Below are positions 46,872 through 60,580 of a DNA stretch of 64,000 bases, one piece after another. The translations under genes were made by a program, and so were the position numbers. Position 1 is the first letter of the stretch, and each line of letters starts with the position of its first letter. The stretch comes from Pegea sp. RAD2-039 (Eukaryota; Chordata; Thaliacea; Salpida; Salpidae): NCBI GenBank assembly GCA_034620365.1, contig JAQGEQ010000192.1, forward strand, positions 3,901,001-3,965,000, read 5' to 3'. Under the pieces are notes generated by a model, which had not been told where the DNA came from, made no database searches, and saw only the letters and a list, made by a program, of their open reading frames with translations.

Positions 46872-48309
46872 AGTTACTGAATTAAAGGAATTATGCGACT
46901 GTTTCTAAAAACAAAATTGCAAGAACTACTTTACAAATTCATAAACAAGTTTGCATATAACATTAGGTTTGTTTTGTTTATACAAAAATTATTTAATCAC
47001 TAAAAAATTATTTCTTTAAATCTAGCTTTCTATAATATCTCTTACTTATCTAATAATTTTGAGAAATAGTTTTTAACATTATATATTTTTCAATGTTTAG
47101 TCATGCAGAACCAAAGTAAAAGAATGCGTACTTGGCTAATCAAACTTATATTTAAAGAATTTAGGATATGCTTCTCTGTTACGATGTTTGTTATGAAATA
47201 TAAAGTTTGACATGATAATTAAACGTATCTGAATAATTGTCATAATCTTAATCTTTGAGAACTATACATATAGAAAGTATAGATAGCTCATTAATTTAAT
47301 TGTGACTAAGAGTCATCAATGAAGGAACATATACAAAATAAGAAAGAACATATATTCTATAATTCTAATGAATTTTTATACTATGGAAAATAGTCGATTT
47401 TATAGAAGTTTATATGATTTTATAAATATTTTCCTTACTGTAAAAAATCACCAAATTCAGCTTCTAAACAGACACAATTTGTTCAGTCAAGTGTAACATC
47501 AACAGCGTTCGAACTCTGTTGTTATTGGAGACTATACTAGCGTAATTTAAACTTTAACATTTCTTATTAAAAGTTATTTGTGTATGACTTTACAGTCATC
47601 TGTTTTTGTTAATTTCTATCACTATACCACTATTAGAAAGTATTAGAAATTTTATGTAATATTTATTTGTTTATTTATTTTATTCAACGTGTGGCTGCAA
47701 ATGCTATTTAAACATCTCTTATAGTGAACACAAAACAATAGGACTACGGAGAGATAATGAGAAAGTCTTAAGTTATAAATATTTTTTATCCATAAATTTG
47801 TTAACTTCATATTGAACTAAAATTCAGTATTTATGACTAATTGACAACAAATTATGAAACTAAATGAATACTATTTGTTGAAAGCTTAATTTTATTGATA
47901 TATATTTTTGCTTTTAACATTGCCTTTAACAATTTTTAATGTTTGAAAAAATAGATTAATCATTTTTATACCTAAAATTTCATGAACTTTAAAACGTACT
48001 TTAAGAAAATTTCGCTTCTAATGATATAAAAAATGTTTCATGGTCAAAAGTTAGTCTAATTATTAATTGATAGTTTACCTTTTCCTATATGCTTCTAAAT
48101 AGGCTTTTCATCATCAAAATAAAGATATGATTATGAAGTGAAAATGTTAAACAAATGTTTTAAAATTGGATTCTTGATTAAAATATATCATCTGTTTAGT
48201 ATTAGAAATTATAAATAGTTTGAAAAGTATTTAAAAATGATATTTTTTAGAAAATTTTTACATAAATATTATCCATAAGGCTGCTTTATTAATATAAAAA
48301 ATCAAAACT
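46872..48309. other. divergent intergenic region
   Basis: Separates the 5' ends of transglutaminase (-) and DNAAF4 (+), so it should hold both promoters. It is AT-rich and I see no defined motif. Confidence 0.5.
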
Positions 48310-51300
48310 ATGCCAATAATAGTGAAAGATGTACACTGGTCTCAAACAGATACAAACATATATATTCAGATCCCTTTAAAAGGCGTCAAACAGAAAAATG
48401 TGGATATTTCATGTAACAGAGAACTTATCAAGGTTTTCGATTTTCTGCTTTTAACCATTTCCTTAATAAACAAGAAGATTTGTATTTATTTTATATCATG
48501 TCTTTATTTTATATCATGTCTTTATTTTGTATCATGTCTTTTAGGTTCATTACCCTCCCTATCTTTTTGAAGCTCTATTATACCAACCAATTAATGATGT
48601 GCATAGCTCAGCTGTAATTAAAGATAATTATGTAAAAATGTCATTGGTTAAAATCAGTAAAGGAAACTGGGAACAGTTTTTATCACCTAGATCAGGTAAG
48701 ACATACCATTTGCTGGTTTTTATACTTTGAAGTAGCCAAAATGATTTGAGTTAAACTTTTTTATCTTTAGATGATAAACAATTTTTAATGAAAAAGAAAG
48801 TTGAAGCATTAGAAGAAGAAAGAAAAAAAGTTGAAAAAGAAATGAATAAAAAGAAGACTGAAAAAAATCAAAACAAAAAATATGCTATCAGTGAAATGAT
48901 GAAGGTTTGTCTTATCATAAATCAAATCTTAGAATGTCTTAAACCTCTTCCTGACAGTCTAAATAAAACAAAATACCATCAGCCATGAATGTTTTAAATC
49001 TTTACAACTTTATGAACTTTAAAATATTTAGAAAAGTTTTACCTGAAATTTTTCACTGGTGTTGAAAAACAGTTTTACAGAGAGGTTAAAAAAAACTATA
49101 AAATCGCTTCATGATTCTCGTAACTCAAATCAGATTTTGATTATTATATTTTTTGAATCAAACTATATATTCATATAAAAAATGTTCATATAAAACTCAT
49201 AGTATAGATTTATAAGATGTACATATTAATAGAATTTATAGTTATATTATTTTTGTATATTAGTTTATATACTATTTATACCATATGTATTTGCAAGCTA
49301 AAATAAATATTCTAAAGACAAAAAAAGTATTATTAAATAAATAATGATAAATGAAAATAGTTATTTAAAAGATAATAAGCTAGATAATTATTTATCTTTA
49401 ATTCTAATATCTGAGAAACAAATAAACAAAGTTGATGTTAGGATAAATAGTTATAAGGTAATTGTTGATGAAGTAGTTGATGGTTGTACACTTCTAACTA
49501 AAAGTAACTCAATATCATACAAAGTCAATTTACAGATTCTAGTCATTCAAATAACTAAACATTTTTCTGGAACAAACTAATTGCATAAAAGTTCAACTGT
49601 GTGTCTTCTTCTCATTAAAACTTCTTTTATTTGTATGATTCTAGTTAGAGCAAATGGATAAAAAGCGAATTGAAGAAATCAAAAACTCAGAACGACAAAG
49701 AAGTATGCAAGAGCTAGAAGAATGGAAACTGATTAAACAACAAGAAGCTGAACAAGAGAAAATCTTATCGATTCAAAGAGATGCTGAAAATTCTCAGACG
49801 GTTATCTCAAGTGTTAATAAAATAACAAATAGTAAATTTACGTTTGAATTTAAATTACCAAGAAGTTATTTATATACTTTTTAAAGTTTTTAATTTTGTT
49901 AATAATCAGGTCAACAAAATCATCCTAGAGAGCAACTTGAAGAAGTTGTGACGGAACATGATGAGAAAGAGAAGATAACAACAGCAAAAGATGACTCATC
50001 ATCAGCAAGTAAAAGTTTTCCTCGCAAATCGACTAAGATTACTGTCAAGTTTACTCCTCGAATTTTTCCTACTCCAATCAGAGAATCTAAGATTGAAGAA
50101 GAAACAGAAGTAATAATATTTCAGACATCTTATGCTAAATTTCACTGTTTATAAAGCTGCTCACTAAGTTTTGAAGAACTTATTTTAGTTCCTTACTATA
50201 TCAGACTTGAGTTTTACGAAATGATTCAAAATTTAGACTTAATTAGTCATCATGTTAAAAACTAACTGATTTGAAGTTCAAATGTTAAGAGATGTAAATG
50301 TAAGCAACTGCATTGATCTTCTACATACCTAACCTCTTGCTTCAAATGTCAGTAGTTCTTCATTATCTTTTTGTTATGTTGTACCGATAGTCAATCCCCG
50401 TACTACCTGAATTGCCTTTCAAAAGCAAATACGCAGACATGAGGTTCAACAGTCTTATGGCGATAGTAGTGAAAGATGAAACGTAGAAGCCACAGTTCTG
50501 CTTATAGGTGGTCCAATAGGGAAAAAGCCCCGCCTTTGAGGTCGGAAACCAATCCTAGTTTATGATAGCAGTTTTAAGGAGCTTTAAAGGCTTGAAAAGG
50601 TGCTCAGAACACAAAAAAAAACTTGTTTAGATAAAAAGAAACGACCAACAAAGAGACTAACTAACTCGCAGATAATTGAATTCTTATCAAATCTTCACTC
50701 TAAACTTTTATCAAATATACTTTTGTAAATAACATTTGTAATTCTTTTTGATATCTGATTTATATTTTTATTTAGTGGCTAGAAAAGCAAGCTAAAGCAA
50801 GAAAATCATTTTTACTGAATGAAGAAGATTTGACGGAAAAGGAGAAAGACCCCGAGTGGCTAAAAGCTAAAGCAAGGTGATTTATTCGTCTTTCATCATA
50901 ACTAAATCATCATATTGTCATAATTTGATCTTCCTGAAGTGCTAACAATTTCAATATATTCTTTTTCATTCACATACTGCTCATTAAAAAAGTTTTTTTT
51001 TATGTTTTGCTAAATTGATATAAATACATTTCATTTATGATTTAGAATTTTTCTCAATTTTGTCATTTCAAACTCTAAGCGATTCCACTTAAAAAAAACT
51101 AAATTTAAAAGTTGAAATCTTTTTATAGTTTATTCATTTATTTAGTAACTTTCGATAAAAAATTATTGATCTAAAGTTTTTTGATCATTTAAAATATCAT
51201 TCGTAAAGTTGTTGACATAATAACTCACTTTTTAATTGAACTCTTTGCTAAATTCTGATCTCTTTTTCAGTCAGCTCTTTTCAACTGGAGATATAAAAGG

Positions 51301-51744
51301 AGCAGTCAACGCTTATACTCTAGCAATCCGTATACAACCAAATATGGCTTTGTATTAGAAACTAATTTCAAATAAATGATCAAATAATTGATGGAGTTAC
51401 TTTCAGATTATACACGAATAGAGCTGCTTGTCATTTGAGGTTACGAAATCTTTACAAATGTGTCGAAGACTGCTCGAAAGCTCTTGATCTATTGCATCCT
51501 GTTGTAGATGCAAATGCAAAGTTAAGATTAAAATCTCTTCTTAGAAGAGCCACTGCATTTTGTGAACTGGAAATGTATGTTGAAGGTAAAAGTAGTTTTC
51601 AAACACTCGTTATTCATGTTATCTAACAATTGAATCAATTTTTCAGGCTTGCTTGATTATGAGGCTGCAATTAAAATAGATCCACAAAATAAATCCCTTC
51701 TTGTTGATGCCCAAAATATAAGAAACATAATACAAAGTGGATAG
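48310..51744 (+). CDS. DNAAF4: dynein axonemal assembly factor 4 (DYX1C1), 9 exons
   Basis: Cytoplasmic co-chaperone for preassembly of ciliary dynein arms, working with HSP90/HSP70. Exons: 48310-48432, 48545-48695, 48771-48904, 49645-49831, 49910-50109, 50776-50876, 51271-51351, 51407-51585, 51647-51744; 417 residues (human 420). Order of parts: N-terminal CS domain ([44 protein letters not shown]), a charged coiled coil from about residue 95, the conserved [17 protein letters not shown], then three TPR units ([44 protein letters not shown]). It ends in a short helix, NIRNIIQSG. Phases agree throughout. The alternating K/E tracts are normal for the family. The intron after exon 5 (50110-50775) has a GC-richer patch at about 50300-50560, probably a decayed repeat. 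Confidence 0.96.
48485..48538 (+). repeat. 18-nt tandem repeat, three copies, next to a splice acceptor
   Basis: Unit TTTATTTTATATCATGTC repeated three times, with one change in copy 3. It runs directly into the TTTTAG acceptor of DNAAF4 exon 2 at 48545, so the repeats form the pyrimidine/U-rich tract and probably the branch-point region of a 112-nt intron. Confidence 0.9.
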
Positions 51745-53446
51745 TTACAGTTCAAAAGTGACTACTATTAAAAAGGGTCGTTTCTTCTGACTTTACCTTC
51801 ATTGTGTTTTCGAAAATATTCTTTCGTTTACACCCTAGAAAGTCAAGTTTCAAGATGTCCATGAGTTTTGTTCTCAAGTATAATGTTGGACTTTTATTAG
51901 TATAAAAGTTACTATTTGTTTCTCTAATGTATCCACAAACCATTTGAACTTATTCTACTAATGTTACAAGCTACTCAAAATATAATTATTAAAGTTTTAA
52001 TTCGATAATATAAAATTTATTAGTATGACAAATATACACTACTATTTGTCTAAGTGTTTATGTTATTTGATGCTTGAAACATGATAGATGATAAACAAAG
52101 AGCTTCAATATTAGAAAGATCTTAATGAGATAAGTTTGATTTTATCATCAGAGAAGTTATATTACTAACCGGCCTACATTTTTTAAACAAACTTCTCTCT
52201 TAAAAAAGTCATTTATTTTTTGAACTCATAGTTCGTTAAAAAGAAACTCTAGTTATACAAACAGTTAATTGTTTTGTATCAGTGAATTCTTTTGAGTTAT
52301 CAAATGAGTAGAATGCCATCTTTGAAACTATTGTAGAAGTTGGTCGTTATATATACACTCATACATACACGTTCTATCTTTTCTTAGTTAGGTTTTAGCT
52401 TTAAATTAATTCTAAAAAACATTTTATTATGAATAACATTAATTTTTAATTGAAAAATTTTTTTACCAAATCTTATAAATAAACATCAAAAAGCAATTAA
52501 CTATTAGATTAGTATTTATATGAACTAGTTGTCTCTAGTTTAAAAAGATGTTTTTTTGCAGTAGGTTCAATTATAGATGCCTAAATACCTAACCAGATCC
52601 AATTACTAATAATAATCACATACAGCTAGTTCTTCAACTTTTTTAATCAAGTGGTTTGCCCTAATATGGTTGTTAAAAAAAAAGAAATTGTGATCTTCAA
52701 TTTGTAAAGATTTGCAACAATTGTTTAAAATTTTGACAGTTGACAAGAGCTGCGATTGAAACTCACTGCTCTAGACACTGATGTAGATTTAACTCCACAT
52801 CATTTGAACACTCAATCTCAGCATATCATAAATTATTACAAGTTCAGCAGCAAATTACGGAAATTCAGCCTAAACTTAGATTTAAAATATGATTATAAAA
52901 AGATTTAATATCTTAGAAAGAAAATAATACTTCAAATAAAATATAACAACTGATTTGTTTGAGTAGCTTTGCTTCTATAACTGACAAAATTTAAACAAGA
53001 TTCCTACCAAATCACATAAAATGTTTTTTTTTGATAATCGTATAGTAAAAATAGAAAAAACCCAAATACTAGCAACCAACTTTTTTGTATAAAGGTGAAA
53101 TAAGGAAGCAATATACTTTAACAGAATGAGAAGACTCATATTAAGAACAATTACAACTTCTGACAACACTTTTACGTAATTCAATAAGAAAATTATTACA
53201 AAGTAATTTATAAGCAACATACAATTTAATTATTACAAAGGATGAACAAATTAGTGGCTGTATAAACCTATTACTTAAACAAAAAAAGTCATTCTTTAAA
53301 TAAAAGGAAATTTGAAGAAGATATTTTGACGAGATTATATAGATTTAAAAAAGGGTTTACAAAAATATCATCAAAATACTTTCAAATATTTGAAGTAATA
53401 TTTGGAATTTCTGATGTCTGTAAGCTATCAGTTTAGATTATTTAAA
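51745..53446. other. convergent intergenic region
   Basis: Lies between the 3' ends of DNAAF4 (+) and STRIP (-). AT-rich; no gene or clear repeat recognised. Confidence 0.5.
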
Positions 53447-56400
53447 TCAGTTTGAAAGATCTAACAGTTCCTCCCAATTAGTATTTGTGTCATAAACTTC
53501 ACGTTCTAACCAAGTTGTATAAACATTTTGGAAGTCATGAGGTAATTCAACCCTAGAAAAAAATTGTTACTTGGAAAGAAGTGAATTTATTGAAGATCTA
53601 CTTACTCTTCGCTAAGAAGTGATTTCAGATCATTATTGACAGGTTCATAATCATCTTCACATCTTGTTTTATTAAAAGAAGAATTACCATTATGACCTGT
53701 TGTTCGATATCTTCTTATATTAAACCGTTCAACATTACTTCGAAGAATAAATTCTTCTTGTTGAAAGTCCCACGGCTGAGTGTCTATTTCTGATTTACAA
53801 ATTGAAGTTAAATTAAAATCTTATTCAATAAATAGAAGATAAAGATCTTCACCATTTCCGAAAGCCCAATCATCGTTGAGGTGATGACGGACTTTTTGAA
53901 ATATATCTGAGATGGTTTTCATATTATTTTTTCGCCATGCTCTACCGAGATACTTTGTTTGTGTCTTTAGAAGTTTAAGGACATAGAATTGGAACATGGC
54001 TTGACGGATTTTCAAAGCATTTTTCAAGATCGGTGAAGACTTGAACACCACCAACATCTAAAGAAGTTGTTTTAGTAACATCACAAGATTTCAAAAAATC
54101 ATTGACCATTGTGCGTGAGTGTTTCCATTTGACCAGCTTGTTAAGGATTCGAAGAAGGTTAATACTTGAAAACAAATTGCGCCAACAAGCATTGTTGTTA
54201 TTGCTGTCCAAGTTTTTCAAACTATCGGCTGAAAGTGAAGGCTCATCACCTTACAAACACACTTGGTTAGTTTTCAGTTTGTTCTCTTCATTGCGTTTAA
54301 TATCTCACCAATAACACAAGAAGGAAATTCGATACAAGGAATCGTGTTTTTAGTTGTCACAAACGGAACAATACCTTGGCTAAGAAACTTCAGAATAAGT
54401 GGTATACAGTTTGCAAAGACCAAATGTTGGCCAGTGTATTCAAACTGAAAGTAAAATAATAATTATTGGTAATTACATTTTCATTAAACAAAAATCTATA
54501 CTTTAACACTACAGTTGAGTTAAATCTACTACAATAAAGTTGAAAATATCATTCAGTTTAAGTTCCTTCTTTATCTACTTTCCACTTATTATAGAAATGT
54601 TTTGAAAAGTTGTCACAAGTAACTGTTGTAAGGTGGCTAATTTTAATTGCTATTTCTACAAAACTTTTTCAATTTGGTTTTTAACCTCAACTGGTTTTAG
54701 CTTGAACTGAAGCTTGAATTTTTAGTGGTTTGTTTGTGAGTCAGTTGTTAATAACTAAACAAACTCACCTGGTAGATATGACTGAGTTTGAAGTGTTTAA
54801 GGAGAAGAAGAATAATAGCTGAGATAGATTTGATGATTATTTCTCGATGCCTGTTTATATCGATACCCAGTTGTAATGAATCTGCATGCGTAGAACTGCA
54901 ATTGAAGGAAGAACTTTAAAAGAAGAAGAGGTAGTTTGAACTTTTGAAACTCAATTAGAAATGACATTTGATAGTTTAAGAGATATTCGTTAAAAACTTA
55001 TTAAAATATGGAACTAAGAAATAAAAAAATTCTTAGAAAAATGTTTCTCAAAAACATAAAATTTTCAAAATTTATCGAATAAACTTGAATTATTAAACTT
55101 GAATCATTGATGTAAAAATTAAGATTCTTACGGAACTTCTTTGGGCAAAACATCTTCTAAAATGTTGATGGAGTTACTGTCACTCTGTTTTTTATATGAA
55201 GGTGCAGCAGCCAATAAAATTTGTAACAAGGCGATGATATACTTGGGCAGGTTAAGCAACAGGGCTTGGTACAAACGCTCAGTCGGGCTATCTTCAATTA
55301 CCTGAACAAACATACTCACTATTAAATCAATAGAAAACACAGAAGAGTATTTTTCAATTTATTAGAAACTTTGAATTGAGATACAATTATCTATTAATAA
55401 TATTTACTAATTATATTTATGTCAGAAAAGAAAAACTGAAATAAATCATTTATTGAAATTAACTTTTCATTTCAGAAATTCTTTTCCTTTGAGTTGAAAA
55501 ATGAAAAAATATTTTTTATTACTTCTTTTTTTCCTAATGTGAAAGGATATTTTGTCAGTTGTTCTTCTTGCTCAATTTGTAGTTTACTAAGAGATGTATA
55601 AATGTGCTTCTTCAAAATCGAGATACTTTCTTGAGTAGGTCTCGGCAAACCAGCGACTGAAGTTGAATCACTAAAATAGTTGAGAAATTAGAAAGAAATC
55701 GTTAAAATAATCAATTTTTTTTGTGAACAAATCATTAGAATTAATCCTAACCCTTTATATGTGTAGCCAATAAACTTCTGACGTACAACAGTCAGAAAAC
55801 TCTCTAATTCCCGGTCACATGATTTAGGAATCCATGGTAGACCAGCTGGTACATTGATCCGATATTTCTGTTGCAAACCTTCCTGATATTCTTTTTTAAT
55901 CTCAAATAGTTTAGCAGCAACAGAACCAACATCGGTTTCCAGTTTCGATTTTTGTGGAATTGGCGTCTACAAGAAGACATCAGAAAACTCGAGTGCTGAT
56001 TACTAGGACTAAAAGAGACGAACCATCGCTCCAGGTGGTATTGCTGCTTCAATGCTAGTTTCAGAATCATTTGTTGAAGGTTTATCATCAATACTTGTTA
56101 CTTTCTCTTCTTCAAATATTCCTTTCTGTAAAAACATTTGCAGATATTTTACTAAAATTGTTAAAACCGTTTTGTTCAGAAAACTCAAATTTGCTTGAAG
56201 TTGAGAAGTCATCATTGCCTTATATTACTCTTAAAGATTTAAATATTTTTATCAGTTTTCGAAGACGAACAGGATATCAGGTAAACTAAATTAAACAAAC
56301 GTGAAAATACTTGTTGTAATCAATTGATTCAAATTTATTGATGAAAATGCTTTACTTTAAAAAGAGATTTGTAAAACAGGAAAAAGGAAGAAACAGAAAT

Positions 56401-58183
56401 GTAGTTGAATTTCAAAACTTTTATCCTCAATTATTGAGAATGTTCACAAAGTAGAGATTATATAAAATATTTAGAACATTTTTTTATGTAAAATTTTTTG
56501 TTAAAACAAAAAATCTGAACATCTTACAGAGTTATCAACTAAGACAGAAGATACACTCTGATTTCGAGAAGATATCTGATTATTATCATCATTTTCACCG
56601 GTTAACATCTGAATGATTCAAATGATTTTTATTTGAAATAAGAAAATAATTTTTGAAAAAAATGTTCTGACCTTCTTTCTTCGTTGCCTGTTTTCTGTTT
56701 GACCCATTTCAAGTATATCAGATGCTGAAGTTGGAGGAGCTGATGCTGTCATCTTGTTCACAATCTCAATCGGATCTTCATCCAATACTCTCAAATTTGC
56801 CTTTTTACGAAGTTCGATTTTTTTTTCATGTAAATATTTAAAACCTCCGAGACAAGTCTGTAGACATTTCTTTGTCTTAATTTGGGGAAAATTAAGAGAA
56901 ATAATAAAACAAATATTACTAGAATAATTTTCCAAATTAAAAGAAGAACTTTTTTCATTGGAAATGTTGCACAGGTTAAAGAACAAAACTTGAAAACCAT
57001 CGTGAAAAGTATAACAACTAAAGATTTTTCCTTTTCATGTAGATTTTGTCCTAAAATAAATTTTAATGATGTAAATATGCTGAGGATAACAGTTTGTATA
57101 ATTCAACTGAATACTAAAGTACAAAAAAAGCAAAATTACTTACTTAGTTCTTCAATGAAATCTGCTTGTAACTCCTGAAGATCATCTGTGTCTGAAGGAT
57201 GAGATCTTCGTAGTGTCTCTATTATAGTGTAAAGAATACTGAGGATACGTCTGAATAAAGCACTATCTTCCATTGAGATAACATTAGTTCGCTTTTCGGT
57301 AGAAGTTGTTTGCTGAGTGGCATTACTAGAAAGAAAAGTTTTATTTTAAGAAAAGAATAATCTTCTAATAAATTTTGGATAATTTACTTGATTTCAATCA
57401 CAAGTAGTTGTTGAACAACAGCAAAACCTCCATTTTTATATATCAAATAGCAGTTATCTCTACAAGAAGCTTCTTGCTCACTGTTATTTTCACATTCCCC
57501 AAATACACCTTGGACCAAATATAATAAAGACTCAACAGCTTTTTCTCTGTAAAATTAAACAACTATTTAAAAAATGTCACAGTTTCTACCAATTCTCAAA
57601 AAAATATTCTTTGATTTTTAAAGACAATTACTTGTTCAATTATTTCAGTAATAAATTTAAGTGTTCAGCTAACATTAACATCTAAATAAAACATTCAACC
57701 AATATTTGATGTGGAAAAAAATTGCCTGAAGAAAATTCTTAAGCAATAATATAGAAATTTCAACCAAATAAGCTGCTTTCAAACGCTATATTACTTTCAT
57801 AATTAATTTTATAATTTTTACTTTTTATCTTTATTTGTAACTGATTCCAAAAGATTATTAACTAAAATAGTTTTTGTTTCTTCATCAAGAGATTTCCATG
57901 AAGAATAATCTGAAAGAAAACAAAATATATCTTACATACATAAGCAAGGAAACAATAAGTTGACTTAAAATATTAGATGAGTCAACTGCATTTCTCAAAA
58001 TAATAGCAGATAAAATATTTTAGAACCTTTTGATTGTAAGAATTCTTCAAAACTAGTTTGATTAACATGAAACTCAGGATTTTCAGTATAAGAATAAAGT
58101 TCTCCAATTTCACTTTCATAATTATCACAATCTGCATATTCAAATTCTAGCTCCGTTTCATAGTCAAAAAAATGAGCGATCAT
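53447..58183 (-). CDS. STRIP1: striatin-interacting protein STRIP1/2 (FAM40), 17 exons
   Basis: Core scaffold of the STRIPAK (PP2A-striatin-Mst/MOB) complex controlling Hippo signalling, cell shape and cytoskeleton. Exons: 58183-58027, 57909-57822, 57546-57388, 57325-57144, 57050-56920, 56875-56672, 56608-56528, 56125-56024, 55966-55752, 55670-55523, 55301-55132, 54895-54769, 54444-54309, 54249-54107, 54057-53853, 53789-53606, 53552-53447; 845 residues (human STRIP1 837). Landmarks: LEFEYADCDNYESEIGELYS at the N-terminus, FPMKKVLLLIWK and SAPPTSASDILE, then GLPWIPKS. Further on are LLAAAPSYKKQ with SINILEDVLPKEVP, WRNLFSSINLLRILNKL, LKLLKTQTKYLGRAWRKNN, and the C-terminal WEELLDLSN. Introns of 44 (56876-56919) and 49 nt (54058-54106) occur. 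Invertebrates usually have one STRIP gene, so the STRIP1 symbol stands for STRIP1/2. Confidence 0.95.
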
Positions 58184-58236
58184 TGCTAACTATATTTGCT
58201 AAATCACATAAAAATACAGACATAAAAATTTGTACT

Positions 58237-58335
58237 AATTTATTTATTTATTACTTATTACAATAAATGTGAAGGAGGGTGCCTAAAGAGAGCACCTCTC
58301 GGTAACACACATTCTCACAAATTAGATTTGTTGTA
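58237..58335 (-). repeat. retroelement 3'-tail repeat, copy 2
   Basis: Same orientation and structure as 10270-10349. It has an (AATA)n-type tail on the minus strand, a stem GGTGC (58278-58282) with GCACC (58292-58296), then GGTAACACACATTCTCACAA. The loop bases differ from copy 1 while the stem is unchanged. It starts about 150 bases upstream of the STRIP start codon. Confidence 0.7.
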
Positions 58336-60525
58336 AGAAATCAATTTAGAAATATATAGCAATAGTGGTATTAAGTTAACCTATGAATAAAATAATAAAA
58401 TTAGCAAATGATAAGATGTATTAATTATATAAATTCCTTAATAGTTATTTTGTTTCTACAGGAAAATAGTAAAATATAAGATTAGTGAAAAATTGTAAGA
58501 CAATTGAAGGGGAAAAATTAAATAAAAAAGAAAACTACTCTGAGAGATGAGATTTTTTCATTTGTTTACCTGGGACTAAAATGAACTTGAAGAATTAAAC
58601 TTGATCAAATGTAAACATAAAATTTCAAAAAATCTAAATGTAAAACATCTTTAATCTATTTCAGAACATTTTTAGAATATAAATATTCACATATTTGAAA
58701 TGATTTGAGAATTAAATAAATTATTTTAAAAACTATAAAAATTTATTTTGCTATTTAAGAAACTTTTTTAATTTATGTTTAATTTTTCAAACTCATATTT
58801 CAATTTATTTGTTGTATTAATTTCATAACTTTTATGAAAAGTAAAAAAGTTTCATAAAAGAAATAATAAAAAACTATTAATAAAATGGTTAAAATATTAA
58901 ATTTTGCTGATTTCATGATAAAAGAAAAAAAATGAGTAAACAATCATATTTGATTTAAATTTATAATCCAAACTAGTAGCAAATAATTTTAATTAAATTG
59001 TTTTTCTTGTTTCTTATTATAATTAGTTATAAATAGAAACTATGAGATTACTACAAACTTCTTTAGTCAATATCTGTTAATTAGGAATCTAAAAGATTAT
59101 ATCTTATAAATATCCCATAATGCATAATAAGTTTAAACACAATTTAGAAATATATATTTAATATATTTTATTTCATAAGTTTTTTAGAATCTTTGTAAAC
59201 TAAACTAGTCATAAATTGAAATCTTTGAAACCTCTTAAGATAGAAAAATTAACAATTTTAAATAATTTATTTAGGGTTATAGCAGCATATAGTAAAGATT
59301 AGAAACTTGAAAATATGAAGATAAACTAAATTATGAAGAAACACTTTAAACACTATGAATTATCTCTAATAACCCTTTTAAGACATATATTCTATGAACA
59401 CATAAGGTGAATCATCAATTTTTTGTACTTTTAAACAAAGCAACAGAAGCAAACTTAAACTTATGGTTAATCATAGGCCACACTAAATCAAGTTTATAGA
59501 ATTCTACTTGATTTATCTAATGAAACTTTATCATAGAATTTAAGTAAATAAAATAAAAATTGGATGTTACGTTATTAATATTAATCTTTTTAGTAATAAT
59601 AAACTGTTGTTGATACTTTAACTAATATGGCTTATATTTTAAAGTAGCTTCAAACATTGTTGGCATAATATTGACATAATTTTTAAATTATACAGTGTTG
59701 CAGAAAATAAAAATTTTTATCAACAATTTTGAAGAAAAATGATTAAAAGTATGTTTTTTAATCCTATACCACTAAATCCATATTCCACGTTCAGCGAACG
59801 TTTTGTGAGAGCAAAATGTTATTCATTTAGTAGGAAACTTTCTGCACCCTTACCAAAAAAGGGCCTCTCATACGAACCAAAAAAATATATTTGATTATAA
59901 ATTGATTGAATCCGTTGACCGTGTGACATCTGCTGATAGTGGATTTGTTTTCGGAGCTAACGTGTTATTACTTATGGTTGAATCTCGATATTTATAATTC
60001 AGTGCTTGATTCGAATTTTTAGTTATATTTATGTAAAATTTGAGATATCATAACAATAATCATAAAAACTGTAAAAGTTAATTCTTTTTTAAGGTAAATA
60101 GACATTTTTTTATCTTTTTTTAGTGAGCTTATCAGGCGAAAGTAATAGATAAAAGAAAATTGACAGCCATATTTCTTTCCTGCCTGTGGATGGGCATTTC
60201 TTAAAAGGGATTTTAGCATGTGCTGGGCAACCCTACTCTTTAAATCTACTGTTTGGTGTTACGACTCAGTGACAGTGTGGTACATTTTAATTGTGTAACA
60301 GTAGAATACTTTACTGCTTAAGTAAATGTTTTATCGACTTTCGTCTGATCGCTTAGCATATAACTAATTAATCCTGAAGCTGACCGTGGTTTTGTTCGTT
60401 ATTGAGTAATGTTCTTATAAGCCGCCTTTTACATTCGGATAAAACTCTCCTAAGGAGTCATTTTTTTACAGATAGTAACATCGAAGTTCAGGGATTGTAG
60501 ATTCTTTACATCGTTTTACTCTCAT

Positions 60526-60580
60526 AACAAGATGGGATTCGAACCCACGCATTCAACAGCCAACCGTATATCTTGCCGCT
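60526..60580 (-). other. tRNA-like remnant (T-arm with perfect B box), possible SINE head
   Basis: On the minus strand CAAGAT and ATCTTG (48 nt end to end) can pair like an acceptor stem. Between them is a T-arm with GGTTCGAATCC, a perfect RNA polymerase III B box, preceded by a D-arm-like CGGTTGGCTGTTGAATGC. There is no room for an anticodon arm, so this is not a working tRNA. A tRNA-derived SINE head or a tRNA pseudogene is more likely. The GC-richer block at lower coordinates would be the body of such a SINE. Confidence 0.45.

Noticed and set aside
60526-60580. Functional tRNA gene
   Set aside because: Only about 48 nt lie between the pairable ends, and there is no anticodon arm.
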